This document shows positions 34,425 to 43,205 of a stretch of 64,000 nucleotides of DNA, one piece after another. The stretch is taken from the NCBI RefSeq assembly GCF_002563695.1, contig NZ_PDJI01000004.1:3038001-3102000 (forward strand), written 5' to 3'. The notes under the pieces were generated by a model. The model made no database searches, was not told the DNA's origin, and saw only the letters and a list, made by a program, of their open reading frames with translations. A program made the translations under genes and the position numbers. This DNA is from Georgenia soli. GTDB taxonomy: Bacteria > Actinomycetota > Actinomycetes > Actinomycetales > Actinomycetaceae. Numbering within the stretch: the first letter of the stretch is position 1; every line of letters begins with the position of its first letter.

Positions 34425-35276
34425 TCACAGGCTGCGGACGATGTCCGCGAGCAGGCGGGAGATGCGGGGGCCGGCGGCGCGGCCGGCCTCGAGGACCTCC
34501 TCGTGCGAGAGCGGCTCGGCGGAGATGCCCGCGGCCGCGTTGGTGACCAGCGAGATGCCGAGGATCTCCAGGCCGGCGTGCCGGGCGGCGATCGCCTCCA
34601 GCGCCGTGGACATGCCGACGAGGTGACCGCCGATGCGCCGGGCCATCTGCACCTCGGCCGGGGTCTCGTAGTGGGGCCCGCGGAACTGGACGTAGACACC
34701 CTCGGCCAGCGAGGGGTCGACCTCCCGGGCGAGCGCACGCAGCCGCGAGGAGTACAGGTCCGTCAGGTCGACGAACGTCGCCCCCTCCAGCGGCGAGGCG
34801 CCGGTGAGGTTGATGTGGTCGCTGATGAGCACCGGGGTGCCCGGCGCCCACTCCGGCTCCAGGCCGCCGCACCCGTTGGTGAGCACGACCGTCGAGGCGC
34901 CCGCCGCCGCGGCCACCCGCACGCCGTGGGCCACGCGCCGCACGCCCCGCCCCTCGTAGAAGTGCGTGCGCGCCCCCAGCACCAGGGCGTGACGGTCGGT
35001 GCCCTCGATGCGCACCGAGGTCAGCGTCCCGCCATGGCCGACGACGACCGGCGCGCTGAAGCCGGGCAGCTCCGTCGCGGGGATCTCGGCGACCTTCTCG
35101 CCCAGCAGGTCGGCGGCGCCGCCCCACCCGGAGCCGAGGACGAGGGCGACGTCGTGACGCTCCACGCCCGTGCGTCGGGCGAGCGTCGCCGCGGCCTCCC
35201 GTGCGACGTCGAAGGGGTCGGTCGCGGGATCGTCCAGGTCGGTCGCGGCAGATGCGTCGTACGCGGCGTGGCTCAT
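34425..35276 (-). CDS. punA: Purine-nucleoside phosphorylase
   Basis: 283-residue trimeric-type phosphorylase, splitting purine (deoxy)nucleosides to base and sugar-1-phosphate. Motifs: VALVLGSGWGGAADLL (phosphate loop), GARTHFYEGRGVRRV with its conserved His, LTNGCGGLEPEWAPGT, VQFRGPHYETPAEVQM, and LGISLVTNAAAGISAEPLSH with the base-binding Asn. First gene of a minus-strand pair with the mutase and divergent from lpdA. Confidence 0.95.
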   Translation of the reverse strand: MSHAAYDASAATDLDDPATDPFDVAREAAATLARRTGVERHDVALVLGSGWGGAADLLGEKVAEIPATELPGFSAPVVVGHGGTLTSVRIEGTDRHALVLGARTHFYEGRGVRRVAHGVRVAAAAGASTVVLTNGCGGLEPEWAPGTPVLISDHINLTGASPLEGATFVDLTDLYSSRLRALAREVDPSLAEGVYVQFRGPHYETPAEVQMARRIGGHLVGMSTALEAIAARHAGLEILGISLVTNAAAGISAEPLSHEEVLEAGRAAGPRISRLLADIVRSL

Positions 35277-35389
35277 GGCCCGACGTTATCGCGAGTGCCG
35301 GGCTCCGACCGGGGACGACGGGCCCTGCGCGCCGCGTCGTCGGGCCGCGCGTGCGGCGTGCGGCGGGCAGGTTGGGCACAATGCCTCGG

Positions 35390-36910
35390 GTGAGCACCCC
35401 TTCCGGACCAGTCCCGCCCCCAGCCGTCGAGAAGACCGGCGCCGCCCACACCGAGGAGCACCGCCGTGACCACGGCGCCGGCGCGTCGCCGGTGCGCGAG
35501 GGGTCACGGGTCGTCATCATCGGCGGCGGTCCCGGCGGGTACGAGGCCGCGCTGGTGGCCCGTCAGCTCGGTGCCCGCGTCCAGGTCGTCGAGCGCCAGG
35601 GCATGGGCGGCTCCGCGGTGCTCACCGACGTCGTCCCCTCCAAGACGCTCATCGCCACGGCCGAGTGGCTCACCGTCACCGAGCAGGCGGGGGAGCTCGG
35701 CATCGGCGCCGAGGGCGGCGACGACGGCGACCCCGGCGCCCTGCGTGCCGACATGGACGTGGTCGACCAGCGCGTGGTCCGCCTCGCGAAGAAGCAGTCC
35801 AAGGACATCCGCACCCGCCTCGAGCGCGAGGGCATCGAGATCGTCATCGGCACCGGCCGGGTGGGCCCCACCATCAGCTCCGAGGGCACCCGGCGCGTCA
35901 CCGTCACCCTGGAGGACGGCGGCGAGCGCGAGCTCGAGGCGGAGATCATCCTCGTGGCGACGGGCGCCACCCCGCGCGTGCTGCCCACCGCGCAGCCCGA
36001 CGGCGAGCGCATCCTCACGTGGGCGCAGATGTACAACCTCACCGAGATCCCCGAGCACCTCGTGGTGGTCGGCTCCGGCGTCACGGGCGCCGAGTTCGCC
36101 GGTGCCTACAACGCCCTCGGCGCGCAGGTCACGCTCGTCTCCTCCCGCGACCGGGTCCTTCCGGGCGAGGACGAGCACGCCGCCGAGCTGATCGAGGGCG
36201 TGTTCCGCCGTCGCGGCATGACCGTCCTCTCCCGCTCTCGTGCGGCGGCCGTGCGCCGCACCGACTGCGGGGTCGAGGTCGAGCTCACCGACGGCCGGGT
36301 CGTCGAGGCCTCGCACTGCCTGGTGGCCGTCGGCGGCGTGCCGGCGACCTCCGGGATCGGCCTGGAGGAGGCCGGGGTGGAGATCACCAGCTCGGGGCAC
36401 ATCAAGGTCGACCGCGTCTCGCGCACCCGCGCCTTCCGCATCTACGCGGCCGGTGACTGCACCGGCGTGCTGCCCCTGGCGTCGGTGGCCGCCATGCAGG
36501 GGCGGATCGCCATGTGGCACGCCCTCGGCGACGCCGTCGCGCCGCTGGACCTCAGCACCGTCGCGGCCAACATCTTCACCGCACCGGAGATCGCCACGAT
36601 CGGCGTCACGCAGAAGCAGATCGAGGCCGGCGAGGTCGACGGCGCCATCACCCGGCTCCCGATCGTGCGCAACCCGCGGGCCAAGATGCTCGGCATCAAG
36701 GAGGGCTTCATCAAGCTCTTCTCGGACAGGTCCTCGGGCGTGGTGATCGGCGGCGTCATCGTCGCCCCGCGCGCCAGCGAGCTGATCTACCCGATCACCA
36801 TCGCCGTCGCCCACCGGCTCACGGTCGACGAGCTCGCCAACGTGTTCACCATCTACCCGTCGCTCACCGGCTCCATCGCGGAGGCGGCCCGGACTCTCCA
36901 CCGCGCGTGA
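35390..36910 (+). CDS. lpdA: NAD(P)H-quinone dehydrogenase, LpdA type flavoprotein
   Basis: 506 residues, FAD-dependent pyridine nucleotide-disulphide oxidoreductase fold: FAD site VVIIGGGPGGYEAALVARQL, NAD site VVVGSGVTGAEFAGAYNALG, second FAD motif FRIYAAGDCTG. The redox CxxxxC of lipoamide dehydrogenases is replaced by GMGGSAVLTDVVPSKTL, which marks the LpdA (Rv3303c-like) quinone reductases. The first 40 residues are disordered. The GTG at 35390 has CACAAT seven bases upstream; an ATG three codons earlier is the alternative. Next to punA as in mycobacteria. Confidence 0.9.
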   Translation: MSTPSGPVPPPAVEKTGAAHTEEHRRDHGAGASPVREGSRVVIIGGGPGGYEAALVARQLGARVQVVERQGMGGSAVLTDVVPSKTLIATAEWLTVTEQAGELGIGAEGGDDGDPGALRADMDVVDQRVVRLAKKQSKDIRTRLEREGIEIVIGTGRVGPTISSEGTRRVTVTLEDGGERELEAEIILVATGATPRVLPTAQPDGERILTWAQMYNLTEIPEHLVVVGSGVTGAEFAGAYNALGAQVTLVSSRDRVLPGEDEHAAELIEGVFRRRGMTVLSRSRAAAVRRTDCGVEVELTDGRVVEASHCLVAVGGVPATSGIGLEEAGVEITSSGHIKVDRVSRTRAFRIYAAGDCTGVLPLASVAAMQGRIAMWHALGDAVAPLDLSTVAANIFTAPEIATIGVTQKQIEAGEVDGAITRLPIVRNPRAKMLGIKEGFIKLFSDRSSGVVIGGVIVAPRASELIYPITIAVAHRLTVDELANVFTIYPSLTGSIAEAARTLHRA

Positions 36911-36933
36911 GCCGGGGCCGGCGGCGAGGGCCG

Positions 36934-36939
36934 TAGGGT
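36934..36939 (+). promoter_or_regulatory. -10 box of leaderless dapE
   Basis: TAGGGT with a seven-base spacer (CTCCTGC) to the ATG at 36947. The transcript would start at the start codon. Confidence 0.6.
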
Positions 36940-36946
36940 CTCCTGC

Positions 36947-38053
36947 ATGGCCGCACCCGCCTCCGCCCCCGCTCTGCCGGACCTGACCGGTGACGTCGCC
37001 GCGCTCACGGCGGCCGTCTGCGACATCCCCTCCGTCTCCGGTGACGAGCGCGCCCTCGCCGACGCCATCGAGACGGCGCTGCGCGAGCTGCCACACCTCG
37101 AGGTCCTGCGCGACGGCGACGCGGTCGTGGCCCGGACGAACCTGGGGCGCGAGCGCCGCGTCGTCATCGCCGGGCACATCGACACGGTGCCCCTCCAGTC
37201 CAACCTGCCCACCCGGGTCGTCCCGGCTGACGACGGCGCGGCGGAGCTGTGGGGCCGCGGCACCGTGGACATGAAGGGCGGCGTCGCCGTCGCCCTCCAC
37301 CTGGCGGCCGTCCTGCGCGAGCCGCGCTGGGACGTTACGTGGGTCTTCTACGACCACGAGGAGGTGGAGGCGGTCCGCAACGGCCTCGGCCGGCTCGTGC
37401 GCCACCACCCCGACTGGCTCGCCGCCGACCTCGCCGTGCTGGGCGAACCCACGGCCGGGGGCATCGAGGGAGGCTGCAACGGCACCCTGCGCGCCGAGGT
37501 CCGCACCACCGGCCGCACCGCGCACTCCGCCCGCGGGTGGCGCGGTGTCAACGCGATCCACGCCGCCGGCGAGATCCTGGACCGGCTGCGCCGCTACGAG
37601 GCGCGCGACGTCGACGTCGACGGGCTGGTCTTCCGGGAGGGTCTCAACGCCGTCGGGATCACCGGCGGCATCGCGGCGAACATGATCCCGGACGCGTGCG
37701 TCGTCACGGTCAACTACCGGTTCGCGCCGTCGCTCGACCCGGCCGGCGCCGAGGCGCACGTCCGGGAGGTCTTCGACGGGTTCGACGTGACGATCACCGA
37801 CCTCGCGGGCGGGGCGCGGCCCGGGCTCGACGACCCGCTCGTCCAGGGGTTCGTCGAGGCAGTCACCGCGGTCACCGGCGGCGCGCCGGGCCCGAAGTAC
37901 GGCTGGACCGACGTCGCGCGGTTCGCCGAGCTCGGCATCCCGGCCGTCAACTTCGGCCCGGGCGACCCGATGCTCGCCCACGCCGACGACGAGCGGTGCG
38001 ACGTCGAGCAGATCCGCACCTGCGCGCGGGCCCTGCACGCCTGGCTCGCTTAG
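36947..38053 (+). CDS. dapE: Succinyl-diaminopimelate desuccinylase
   Basis: 368-residue M20 metallohydrolase of the lysine/diaminopimelate pathway, feeding peptidoglycan synthesis. Metal motifs: [28 protein letters not shown] (catalytic Asp), [14 protein letters not shown] (Glu pair), [15 protein letters not shown], and the C-terminal [14 protein letters not shown]. Matches the actinobacterial DapE branch. The next gene, a LOG protein, follows as in M. tuberculosis. Confidence 0.93.
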   Translation: MAAPASAPALPDLTGDVAALTAAVCDIPSVSGDERALADAIETALRELPHLEVLRDGDAVVARTNLGRERRVVIAGHIDTVPLQSNLPTRVVPADDGAAELWGRGTVDMKGGVAVALHLAAVLREPRWDVTWVFYDHEEVEAVRNGLGRLVRHHPDWLAADLAVLGEPTAGGIEGGCNGTLRAEVRTTGRTAHSARGWRGVNAIHAAGEILDRLRRYEARDVDVDGLVFREGLNAVGITGGIAANMIPDACVVTVNYRFAPSLDPAGAEAHVREVFDGFDVTITDLAGGARPGLDDPLVQGFVEAVTAVTGGAPGPKYGWTDVARFAELGIPAVNFGPGDPMLAHADDERCDVEQIRTCARALHAWLA

Positions 38054-38068
38054 AGGACAATTTCCCCC

Positions 38069-38890
38069 ATGACACGCGAGGTTCGCACCAACCACGACCA
38101 CGACGGCAACCGGAGCTACCGCCGCGGCCCCGTCCTCCTGCGCCGGGACCAGATCCCGCGGGAGACCACCGACGCACGGCTGCTCGCCCCGGAGCAGGAC
38201 ATCAGCTGGCTCCACCAGGACCCGTGGCGGGTGATGCGGATCCAGGCCGAGTTCGTGGAGGGCTTCGGCGCGCTCGCCGACCTCGGGCCCGCCATCTCTG
38301 TGTTCGGCTCCGCGCGCGTCCGGCCCGGCGAGCCGGAGTACGACCTCGCCGAGGACGTCGGGCGGCGTCTCGTCGAGGCGGGCTTCGCCGTCGTCACTGG
38401 GGGCGGCCCCGGCGTCATGGAGGCCGCCAACAAGGGCGCGTGCGAGGCGGACGGGACGTCGGTCGGGCTCGGCATCGAGCTGCCCTTCGAGCAGGGCATG
38501 AACCAGTGGGTCGACCTGGGGGTGAACTTCCGCTACTTCTTCGCCCGCAAGACCATGTTCGTGAAGTACTCCCAGGGCTTCGTGGTGCTCCCCGGCGGGT
38601 TCGGCACCATGGACGAGCTGTTCGAGGCGCTCACGCTCGTCCAGACCCAGAAGGTCTCCTCCTTCCCGATCGTGCTCGTCGGGTCCTCCTACTGGGGCGG
38701 CCTGCTCGACTGGCTCCGCGACGCGATGGTCGCCCGCGGCACGATCAGCCCCGCCGACCTCGATCTCCTCCCCCTCGTCGACACCGCCGAGGAGGCCGTC
38801 GACGCCGTCCTGAACGGCATGGCGCAGCTCGCCCAGGAGGTCAAGGCGCAGGCCGCAGCCGCCGAAGAGGCTGGTGGCGCGGCCGAGTGA
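38069..38890 (+). CDS. TIGR00730 / LOG family Rossmann protein
   Basis: 273 residues with the family motifs SVFGSARV, TGGGPGVMEAANKGA and LPGGFGTMDELFEALTLVQT. Members hydrolyse the ribosyl bond of cytokinin or nucleoside monophosphates; the bacterial substrate may be AMP-like nucleotides. GACAAT lies seven bases before the ATG, so it may be leaderless. The tail is Ala/Glu-rich. Confidence 0.9.
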   Translation: MTREVRTNHDHDGNRSYRRGPVLLRRDQIPRETTDARLLAPEQDISWLHQDPWRVMRIQAEFVEGFGALADLGPAISVFGSARVRPGEPEYDLAEDVGRRLVEAGFAVVTGGGPGVMEAANKGACEADGTSVGLGIELPFEQGMNQWVDLGVNFRYFFARKTMFVKYSQGFVVLPGGFGTMDELFEALTLVQTQKVSSFPIVLVGSSYWGGLLDWLRDAMVARGTISPADLDLLPLVDTAEEAVDAVLNGMAQLAQEVKAQAAAAEEAGGAAE

Positions 38891-38892
38891 TC

Positions 38893-38948
38893 TAAACTGG
38901 ACGCAGCGATCACTCTGCCCGGTCGGCAGAGTCTGCCCCGTTTCGGGG
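38893..38948 (+). promoter_or_regulatory. Promoter and two-hairpin leader of the DUF3117 gene
   Basis: TAAACT (38893-38898) is a good -10. The leader that would start near 38905 contains two adjacent hairpins: CTCTGCC/GGCAGAG with a CGGTC loop (38913-38931) and CCCCG/CGGGG with a TTT loop (38936-38948), followed by an AGAAGAGGGG ribosome site. This is a lot of structure for a 168-base gene and may control translation. Structures are read by eye. Confidence 0.55.
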
Positions 38949-38983
38949 TGGTCGAGGATCCACGGAGAAGAGGGGTACACCAC

Positions 38984-39151
38984 ATGGCCGCGATGAAGCC
39001 GAGGACCGGAGACGGGCCGCTCGAGGTCACCAAGGAGGGGCGCGGCATCGTCATGCGCGTCCCGCTCGAGGGTGGTGGCCGACTCGTCGTCGAGCTCACC
39101 CCGGCCGAGGCCGGTGAGCTGAGCGAGGCGCTCGGCGCCGTCGCGAGCTGA
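38984..39151 (+). CDS. DUF3117 small protein
   Basis: 55 residues (MAAMKPRTGDGPLEVTKEGR, then GIVMRVPLEGGGRLVVELTP) matching the small, highly conserved actinobacterial DUF3117 family (Rv1211 in M. tuberculosis). Predicted beta-rich; no known function. The ATG follows AGAAGAGGGG. A strong terminator hairpin comes right after it, so it is a monocistronic unit with its own promoter. Confidence 0.9.
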   Translation: MAAMKPRTGDGPLEVTKEGRGIVMRVPLEGGGRLVVELTPAEAGELSEALGAVAS

Positions 39152-39172
39152 CACGCCCCACAGAACCGACAC

Positions 39173-39201
39173 ACGGCCGGCCAGGCACGCTGGCCGGCCG
39201 T
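39173..39201 (+). terminator. Terminator hairpin after the DUF3117 gene
   Basis: Perfect 12-bp stem (ACGGCCGGCCAG and its complement) with a GCACG loop, 21 bases after the stop codon, followed by a moderately T/C-rich stretch. Confidence 0.65.
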
Positions 39202-39230
39202 CGTCGTCCCCGAGCCACCGGAGCCTGACC

Positions 39231-40910
39231 GTGCAGTCCCTGCCGGAGATCGTCCTGCCCGAGATCGTCCTCGCCGACGAGCGAGTGGCCCACCCGCGGG
39301 AGGGGGGCCGGTGGGCGGACCCGGTGCCGGACGCGCTGGCCGTCCCGGTGGCCCCCGCGCCGCCCGGCGAGGACGAGCTGCAGCCCCGCGGCGGTGCGGC
39401 CGACGTCGCCGCGCTCTACGGCATCGACCTGCTCGCCGAGGCCGAGCGTGCGGAGCTCAGCGGGAAGGCGGGCACGACCGCCGTCGTCCGGCTGCCGCGC
39501 GTGCTGCCCGGGGTGGTGGACCTGCCGTGGCAGGGGCTGCCGGAGACCCTCGTGCTGGTCGGCGTCGGGGACGGGAGCCCCGCGGCTGCGCGCCGCGCCG
39601 GCCTCGCGCTCGGGCGGGCCGCCGCGGGCCTGGGCACCGTCGCCCTCGCCGCGGGGGACGACCTGACGACGGCGACCCTGCGCGCGTTCGCCGAGGGCTT
39701 CCTCCTCTCCGCCTTCCGGATGCCGCGGACCGGCCGCACGCCCGCACCCGGGCGCCCGGCGCCCCGACGCCTGGTCGTCCTCGGCCGCGTCGGCCGCCAT
39801 GGCACGGCGGCCGGTGCTGCCTCCGGAGGGACGACGGCGGAGCCCGGAGCGGACGAGACGCTCGCCGCCGCCAGGGCGGCCGCGCGGGCGACCTGGCTGA
39901 CCCGCCTGCTCGCCGCGACGCCGTCGAGCACGAAGAACCCGGTGTGGCTCGCCGAGCAGGTGGCCGACCTGGTGCGGGCGGCGCCGGCGGAGGGCGGCAC
40001 GCTGAGCGCCGTGGTCCACGACGAGACGTGGCTGCGGCGCCAGGGCATGGAGGCGATCCTCGCGGTCGGCGGCGGGTCGGTGACGCCGCCGCGCCTCGTG
40101 GTGGTCACCTGGGAACCTCGCCGCGCCGACCGGCACGTGGCGCTCGTGGGCAAGGGCATCAGCTTCGACACCGGCGGTCTCTCCCTGAAGCCGCGCGAGG
40201 CCATGGTGCCGATGAAGACGGACATGGCCGGTGCCGCCGCCGTCCTCGCTGCCGTGCTCGGGGCGGCCGAGCGCGGCCTGCCCGTGCGCGTCACCGCCGT
40301 CCTGCCCCTCGCCGAGAACGCCATGGGCGGTGCCTCCTACCGGCCCGGGGACGTGGTGCGCACCTTCGACGGCACCACCGTCGAGGTCTCCAACACCGAC
40401 GCCGAGGGCCGGCTCGTCCTGGCGGACGCGCTCGCGTGGACGACCGCGACCGTGGGGGCCGACGCCGTCGTCGACGTCGCCACGCTGACAGGGGCGGCCG
40501 CGCGGGGGCTCGGCCGCGGCCACGCCGCGCTCTTCTCGGCCAGCGACGACCTCGCCGGCGAGCTCCTCGCCGCCGGCGAGGCGACGGGGGAGCCGGCCTG
40601 GCGCATGCCGCTGGTGGAGGACTACCGGCCCGCCCTGGACTCAGCGGTCGCCGACGTCGCCCACGTCGCGACCGACGGCCACGTCGGGGGAGGGGCCGTC
40701 GTCGCCGCCCTGTTCCTCCAGCGCTTCGCCGGGTCCGCGCCGTGGGCGCACCTGGACATCGCCGGCCCCGCACGGGCCGGCAAGGGGGACGGGGAGCTGC
40801 CCGCGGCGGCGCCGACCGGGCACGGCGCCCGGCTGCTCCTGCGCTGGCTGGAGGGCCTCAGCGCCGCACGGCCACCAGCAGACCGTCACCGGTCGGCAGC
40901 AGGGCACTGA
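39231..40910 (+). CDS. pepA: Leucyl aminopeptidase, M17 family
   Basis: 559 residues. The C-terminal catalytic domain carries the M17 metal site: LVGKGISFDTGGLSLKPRE (Lys and Asp), PMKTDMAGAAAVL, and the diagnostic NTDAEGRLVLADAL. The N-terminal half is a weakly conserved macro-like domain. GTG start preceded by CCGGAG. Its 3' end overlaps the 3' end of the convergent methyltransferase gene by 53 bases. Confidence 0.94.
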   Translation: MQSLPEIVLPEIVLADERVAHPREGGRWADPVPDALAVPVAPAPPGEDELQPRGGAADVAALYGIDLLAEAERAELSGKAGTTAVVRLPRVLPGVVDLPWQGLPETLVLVGVGDGSPAAARRAGLALGRAAAGLGTVALAAGDDLTTATLRAFAEGFLLSAFRMPRTGRTPAPGRPAPRRLVVLGRVGRHGTAAGAASGGTTAEPGADETLAAARAAARATWLTRLLAATPSSTKNPVWLAEQVADLVRAAPAEGGTLSAVVHDETWLRRQGMEAILAVGGGSVTPPRLVVVTWEPRRADRHVALVGKGISFDTGGLSLKPREAMVPMKTDMAGAAAVLAAVLGAAERGLPVRVTAVLPLAENAMGGASYRPGDVVRTFDGTTVEVSNTDAEGRLVLADALAWTTATVGADAVVDVATLTGAAARGLGRGHAALFSASDDLAGELLAAGEATGEPAWRMPLVEDYRPALDSAVADVAHVATDGHVGGGAVVAALFLQRFAGSAPWAHLDIAGPARAGKGDGELPAAAPTGHGARLLLRWLEGLSAARPPADRHRSAAGH

Positions 40911-41490
40911 CCAGCCGGTCGTCGTCGCGGACCTGCTTGCCGAGCTCGCGGACCGCCACCGTGGTCTCGTCCCGGCGCGCCGGGTCTGCCACGCGGTCGT
41001 GCCACAGGGCGGAGCTGACGGCGAGCACCCCGCCCGGGCGCAGCAGCCGGACGGCCAGGTCGACGTCGTCGGCCGCCTCCGCCGGGTCGCCGTCGACGAC
41101 GGCCATGTCGTAGCTGCGGTCGGCCAGGCGCGGCAGCACGTCGAGGGCGCGACCGCCGATGAGCCGGGTGCGGGCGGGCCGCAGGCCGGCCGAGGCGAAG
41201 CTCTCCCGGGCGGCGCGCTGGTGCTCCGGCTCGATGTCGATGGTCGTGAGCACGCCGTCGGGCGCCATCCCGCCCAGGAGCCACAGGCCGGAGACACCCG
41301 TGCCCGTGCCGACCTCCGCCACCGCACGCGCCCGGCACGCCGCGGCGAGGAAGCGCAGGGCCGCCCCGGTGCCGGGGGTGACCGGCTGGACGCCGAGCTC
41401 CTCGGCGCGCAGGCGCGCGTCGACGACGGCGTCGTCCTCGGCGACGAACTCTTCGGTGTAGGCCCAGGACAGGGCCTTGTCGGCGGTGAT
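40858..41490 (-). CDS. SAM-dependent O-methyltransferase with apparent AUC start
   Basis: A class I methyltransferase similar to Rv1220c, which also sits divergently beside sigE. The SAM site is VAEVGTGTGVSGLWLLGGMA, followed by LTTIDIEPEHQRAARESF and YDMAVVDGDPAEAADDVDLA. The catecholate/metal motif of true COMTs is partly altered. The conserved N-terminal part (TADKALSWAYTEEFVAEDDA) has no in-frame ATG, GTG or TTG before it until a TAG stop near 41589. GGAGG lies six bases before the ATC at 41490, which fits where relatives begin, so I place the start there; the next canonical start (GTG at 41322) would remove a third of the fold. 210 residues. Confidence 0.75.
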   Translation of the reverse strand: MTADKALSWAYTEEFVAEDDAVVDARLRAEELGVQPVTPGTGAALRFLAAACRARAVAEVGTGTGVSGLWLLGGMAPDGVLTTIDIEPEHQRAARESFASAGLRPARTRLIGGRALDVLPRLADRSYDMAVVDGDPAEAADDVDLAVRLLRPGGVLAVSSALWHDRVADPARRDETTVAVRELGKQVRDDDRLVSALLPTGDGLLVAVRR

Positions 41491-41626
41491 GATGGGCCTC
41501 CAGGCTGGTCGGCGGCGGGTGCCGCTCCTTCCAGAGCAGAATGCTACCGGTGCGGTCCGCCGCTCCCAGGAAGCGCTCAGGTTCTCTCCCTAGGATGTGT
41601 GCTCCGAGGACGGAACGAGGACGCAC

Positions 41627-42253
41627 ATGCTTGAGGGCCCCCGCACCACCGACGCCGACGAGCGCCTGCCCACGGAGGCCGCGGACGAGGTGACGGAGCC
41701 CGTGTGGTCGCCGCCGTCGTGGGAGCAGATCGTCGTCGAGCACACGCCGCGGGTGTACCGGCTCGCGTACCGCCTGACCGGGAACAGGGCGGACGCGGAG
41801 GACCTCACCCAGGAGACGTTCGTCCGGGTGTTCCGGTCGCTGCACAGCTACCAGCCCGGCAACTTCGAGGGCTGGCTCCACCGCATCACCACCAATCTGT
41901 TCCTGGACCAGGCCCGCCGCCGCCAGCGTCTGCGGATGGACCCGCTCGGCGAGGCGAGCGAACGGCTGCCCGCCGCCCACGACTCCGGCGAGCCCGAGCG
42001 CGGGTTCGAGCACGCCCACCTCGACCTCGACGTCCAGGCGGCGCTGGACGCCCTCCCGCCGAAGTACCGTGCTGCTGTGGTGCTCTGCGACATCGAGGGA
42101 CTCTCCTACGAGGAGATCGCGGCGACGCTCGGGATCAAGATGGGGACCGTGCGGTCGCGGATCCACCGCGCACGCGCACTGCTGCGCGACCAGCTCGCCC
42201 ACCGTCGCCCCGTCACGCCCGCCCCCGTCCACGCCGTCCAGGGGGCCGGATGA
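41627..42253 (+). CDS. sigE: ECF RNA polymerase sigma factor, SigE type
   Basis: 208 residues. Region 2 is [20 protein letters not shown] followed by [10 protein letters not shown]; region 4 is [20 protein letters not shown] followed by [20 protein letters not shown]. It belongs to the SigE envelope-stress group, confirmed by the downstream anti-sigma and HtrA genes. The ATG at 41627 has ACGAGG upstream and a TAGGAT -10 at 41591-41596; an earlier in-frame GTG at 41597 is less likely. Overlaps the anti-sigma gene by four bases. Confidence 0.93.
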   Translation: MLEGPRTTDADERLPTEAADEVTEPVWSPPSWEQIVVEHTPRVYRLAYRLTGNRADAEDLTQETFVRVFRSLHSYQPGNFEGWLHRITTNLFLDQARRRQRLRMDPLGEASERLPAAHDSGEPERGFEHAHLDLDVQAALDALPPKYRAAVVLCDIEGLSYEEIAATLGIKMGTVRSRIHRARALLRDQLAHRRPVTPAPVHAVQGAG

Positions 42254-43173
42254 GTCACCTGCGCGACGACGTCAGCGCCCTCGTCGACGGTCAGCTGCCC
42301 CCTGAGCGGGCCGAGGCGGCGATGGCCCACCTGGTCACGTGCGACCGGTGCGCCGGCCTCGTCGCCGTCGAGCGCGCCTCGCGCCGGCGGCTGGCCCAGG
42401 CGCGCGACGTCCGACCCAGCGACGACCTCACCGCCCGCATCATGCAGCTCGCCCAGTCGCCCGCGCCGGAGCCGGCGGGGCGCGCCCGCGCCCTCGTCGA
42501 CCGGGCGTGGGAGCCGCTGACCTACGGCCCCGGACGACGGCGCGCCCTCGTGCGCGGCTCGGCCGTCCTCGCCGGGGCGGCGGGCGTGCTCGCCGTGCTG
42601 GTGGTGGTCGGAACCCTCAACGAGCGCACTGGCGACCCGGCCCAGATGCTCGCCGACGTCGCCGGACCGGCGCACCCGCCCGTGCAGCTCGCCGTCTCCT
42701 CGGACAGGATCCGGATGGCCGAGGCGCCCACCGCCACCCAGGAGGCCCTCACCTGGCTGCGTGCGAACGGCTGGGCGGCGCCCCAGGGGCTTCCCGCCGG
42801 CGCGGACGTCAGCCACGTCGGCACCGCCGGGACCCCCGGCGACCAGGTGCTCACGATCGAGATCGAGCGCGACGGACACACCGCGCAGGTGGTCGAGGGC
42901 CGCGGCGTCCTGGAGCCCGCCGAGCTGGCCGACCTGCCCCTGGTCGAGGCCGGGGACCACACCGTGCACGCGCTGCCCGGCCCCGGGACGACGGTGGTCC
43001 TGCAGTGCGACGGCGTCACCGTGCTCGTCACCAGCGCCGACGACCCCGACCTCGTGCATGACATCGCCGGCACCTTTCCTGTCACGCCCCCGGGCTCCGG
43101 TGTTGCTGACCGCATCGACCGCGGCTGGCAGACTCTTGTGGGTTGGACCGACCTGCTCGTGCAGTCCCGGTGA
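42250..43173 (+). CDS. rseA: Anti-sigma factor with zinc-finger (ZAS) domain, RseA-like
   Basis: 307 residues. The N-terminal anti-sigma domain has the zinc motif [14 protein letters not shown] (HxxxCxxC) at residues 25-40. A transmembrane helix follows at about residues 101-119 ([20 protein letters not shown]), then an extracytoplasmic domain of about 185 residues with no known fold. It would hold SigE at the membrane until stress. Start ATG overlaps the sigE stop (ATGA). The large outer domain is longer than in mycobacterial RseA and could sense envelope damage. Confidence 0.88.
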   Translation: MSHLRDDVSALVDGQLPPERAEAAMAHLVTCDRCAGLVAVERASRRRLAQARDVRPSDDLTARIMQLAQSPAPEPAGRARALVDRAWEPLTYGPGRRRALVRGSAVLAGAAGVLAVLVVVGTLNERTGDPAQMLADVAGPAHPPVQLAVSSDRIRMAEAPTATQEALTWLRANGWAAPQGLPAGADVSHVGTAGTPGDQVLTIEIERDGHTAQVVEGRGVLEPAELADLPLVEAGDHTVHALPGPGTTVVLQCDGVTVLVTSADDPDLVHDIAGTFPVTPPGSGVADRIDRGWQTLVGWTDLLVQSR

Positions 43174-43205
43174 CCGCCGGCCGGTCCGGCACGGAAGGAG
43201 TGCCC

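Noticed and set aside
30523..34626. A 1367-codon open frame on the plus strand, antisense to the DUF222/HNH and mutase genes
   Set aside because: It is a mirror frame of high-GC genes on the other strand: composition is Gly/Arg/Val/Asp-rich without domain motifs, and it ignores the clear starts, stops and repeats of the minus-strand genes.
35504..39172. A 1222-codon open frame on the minus strand across lpdA, dapE and the LOG gene
   Set aside because: Shadow of three well-supported plus-strand genes; rich in His, Asp, Gly and Arg with no recognisable domain or membrane pattern.
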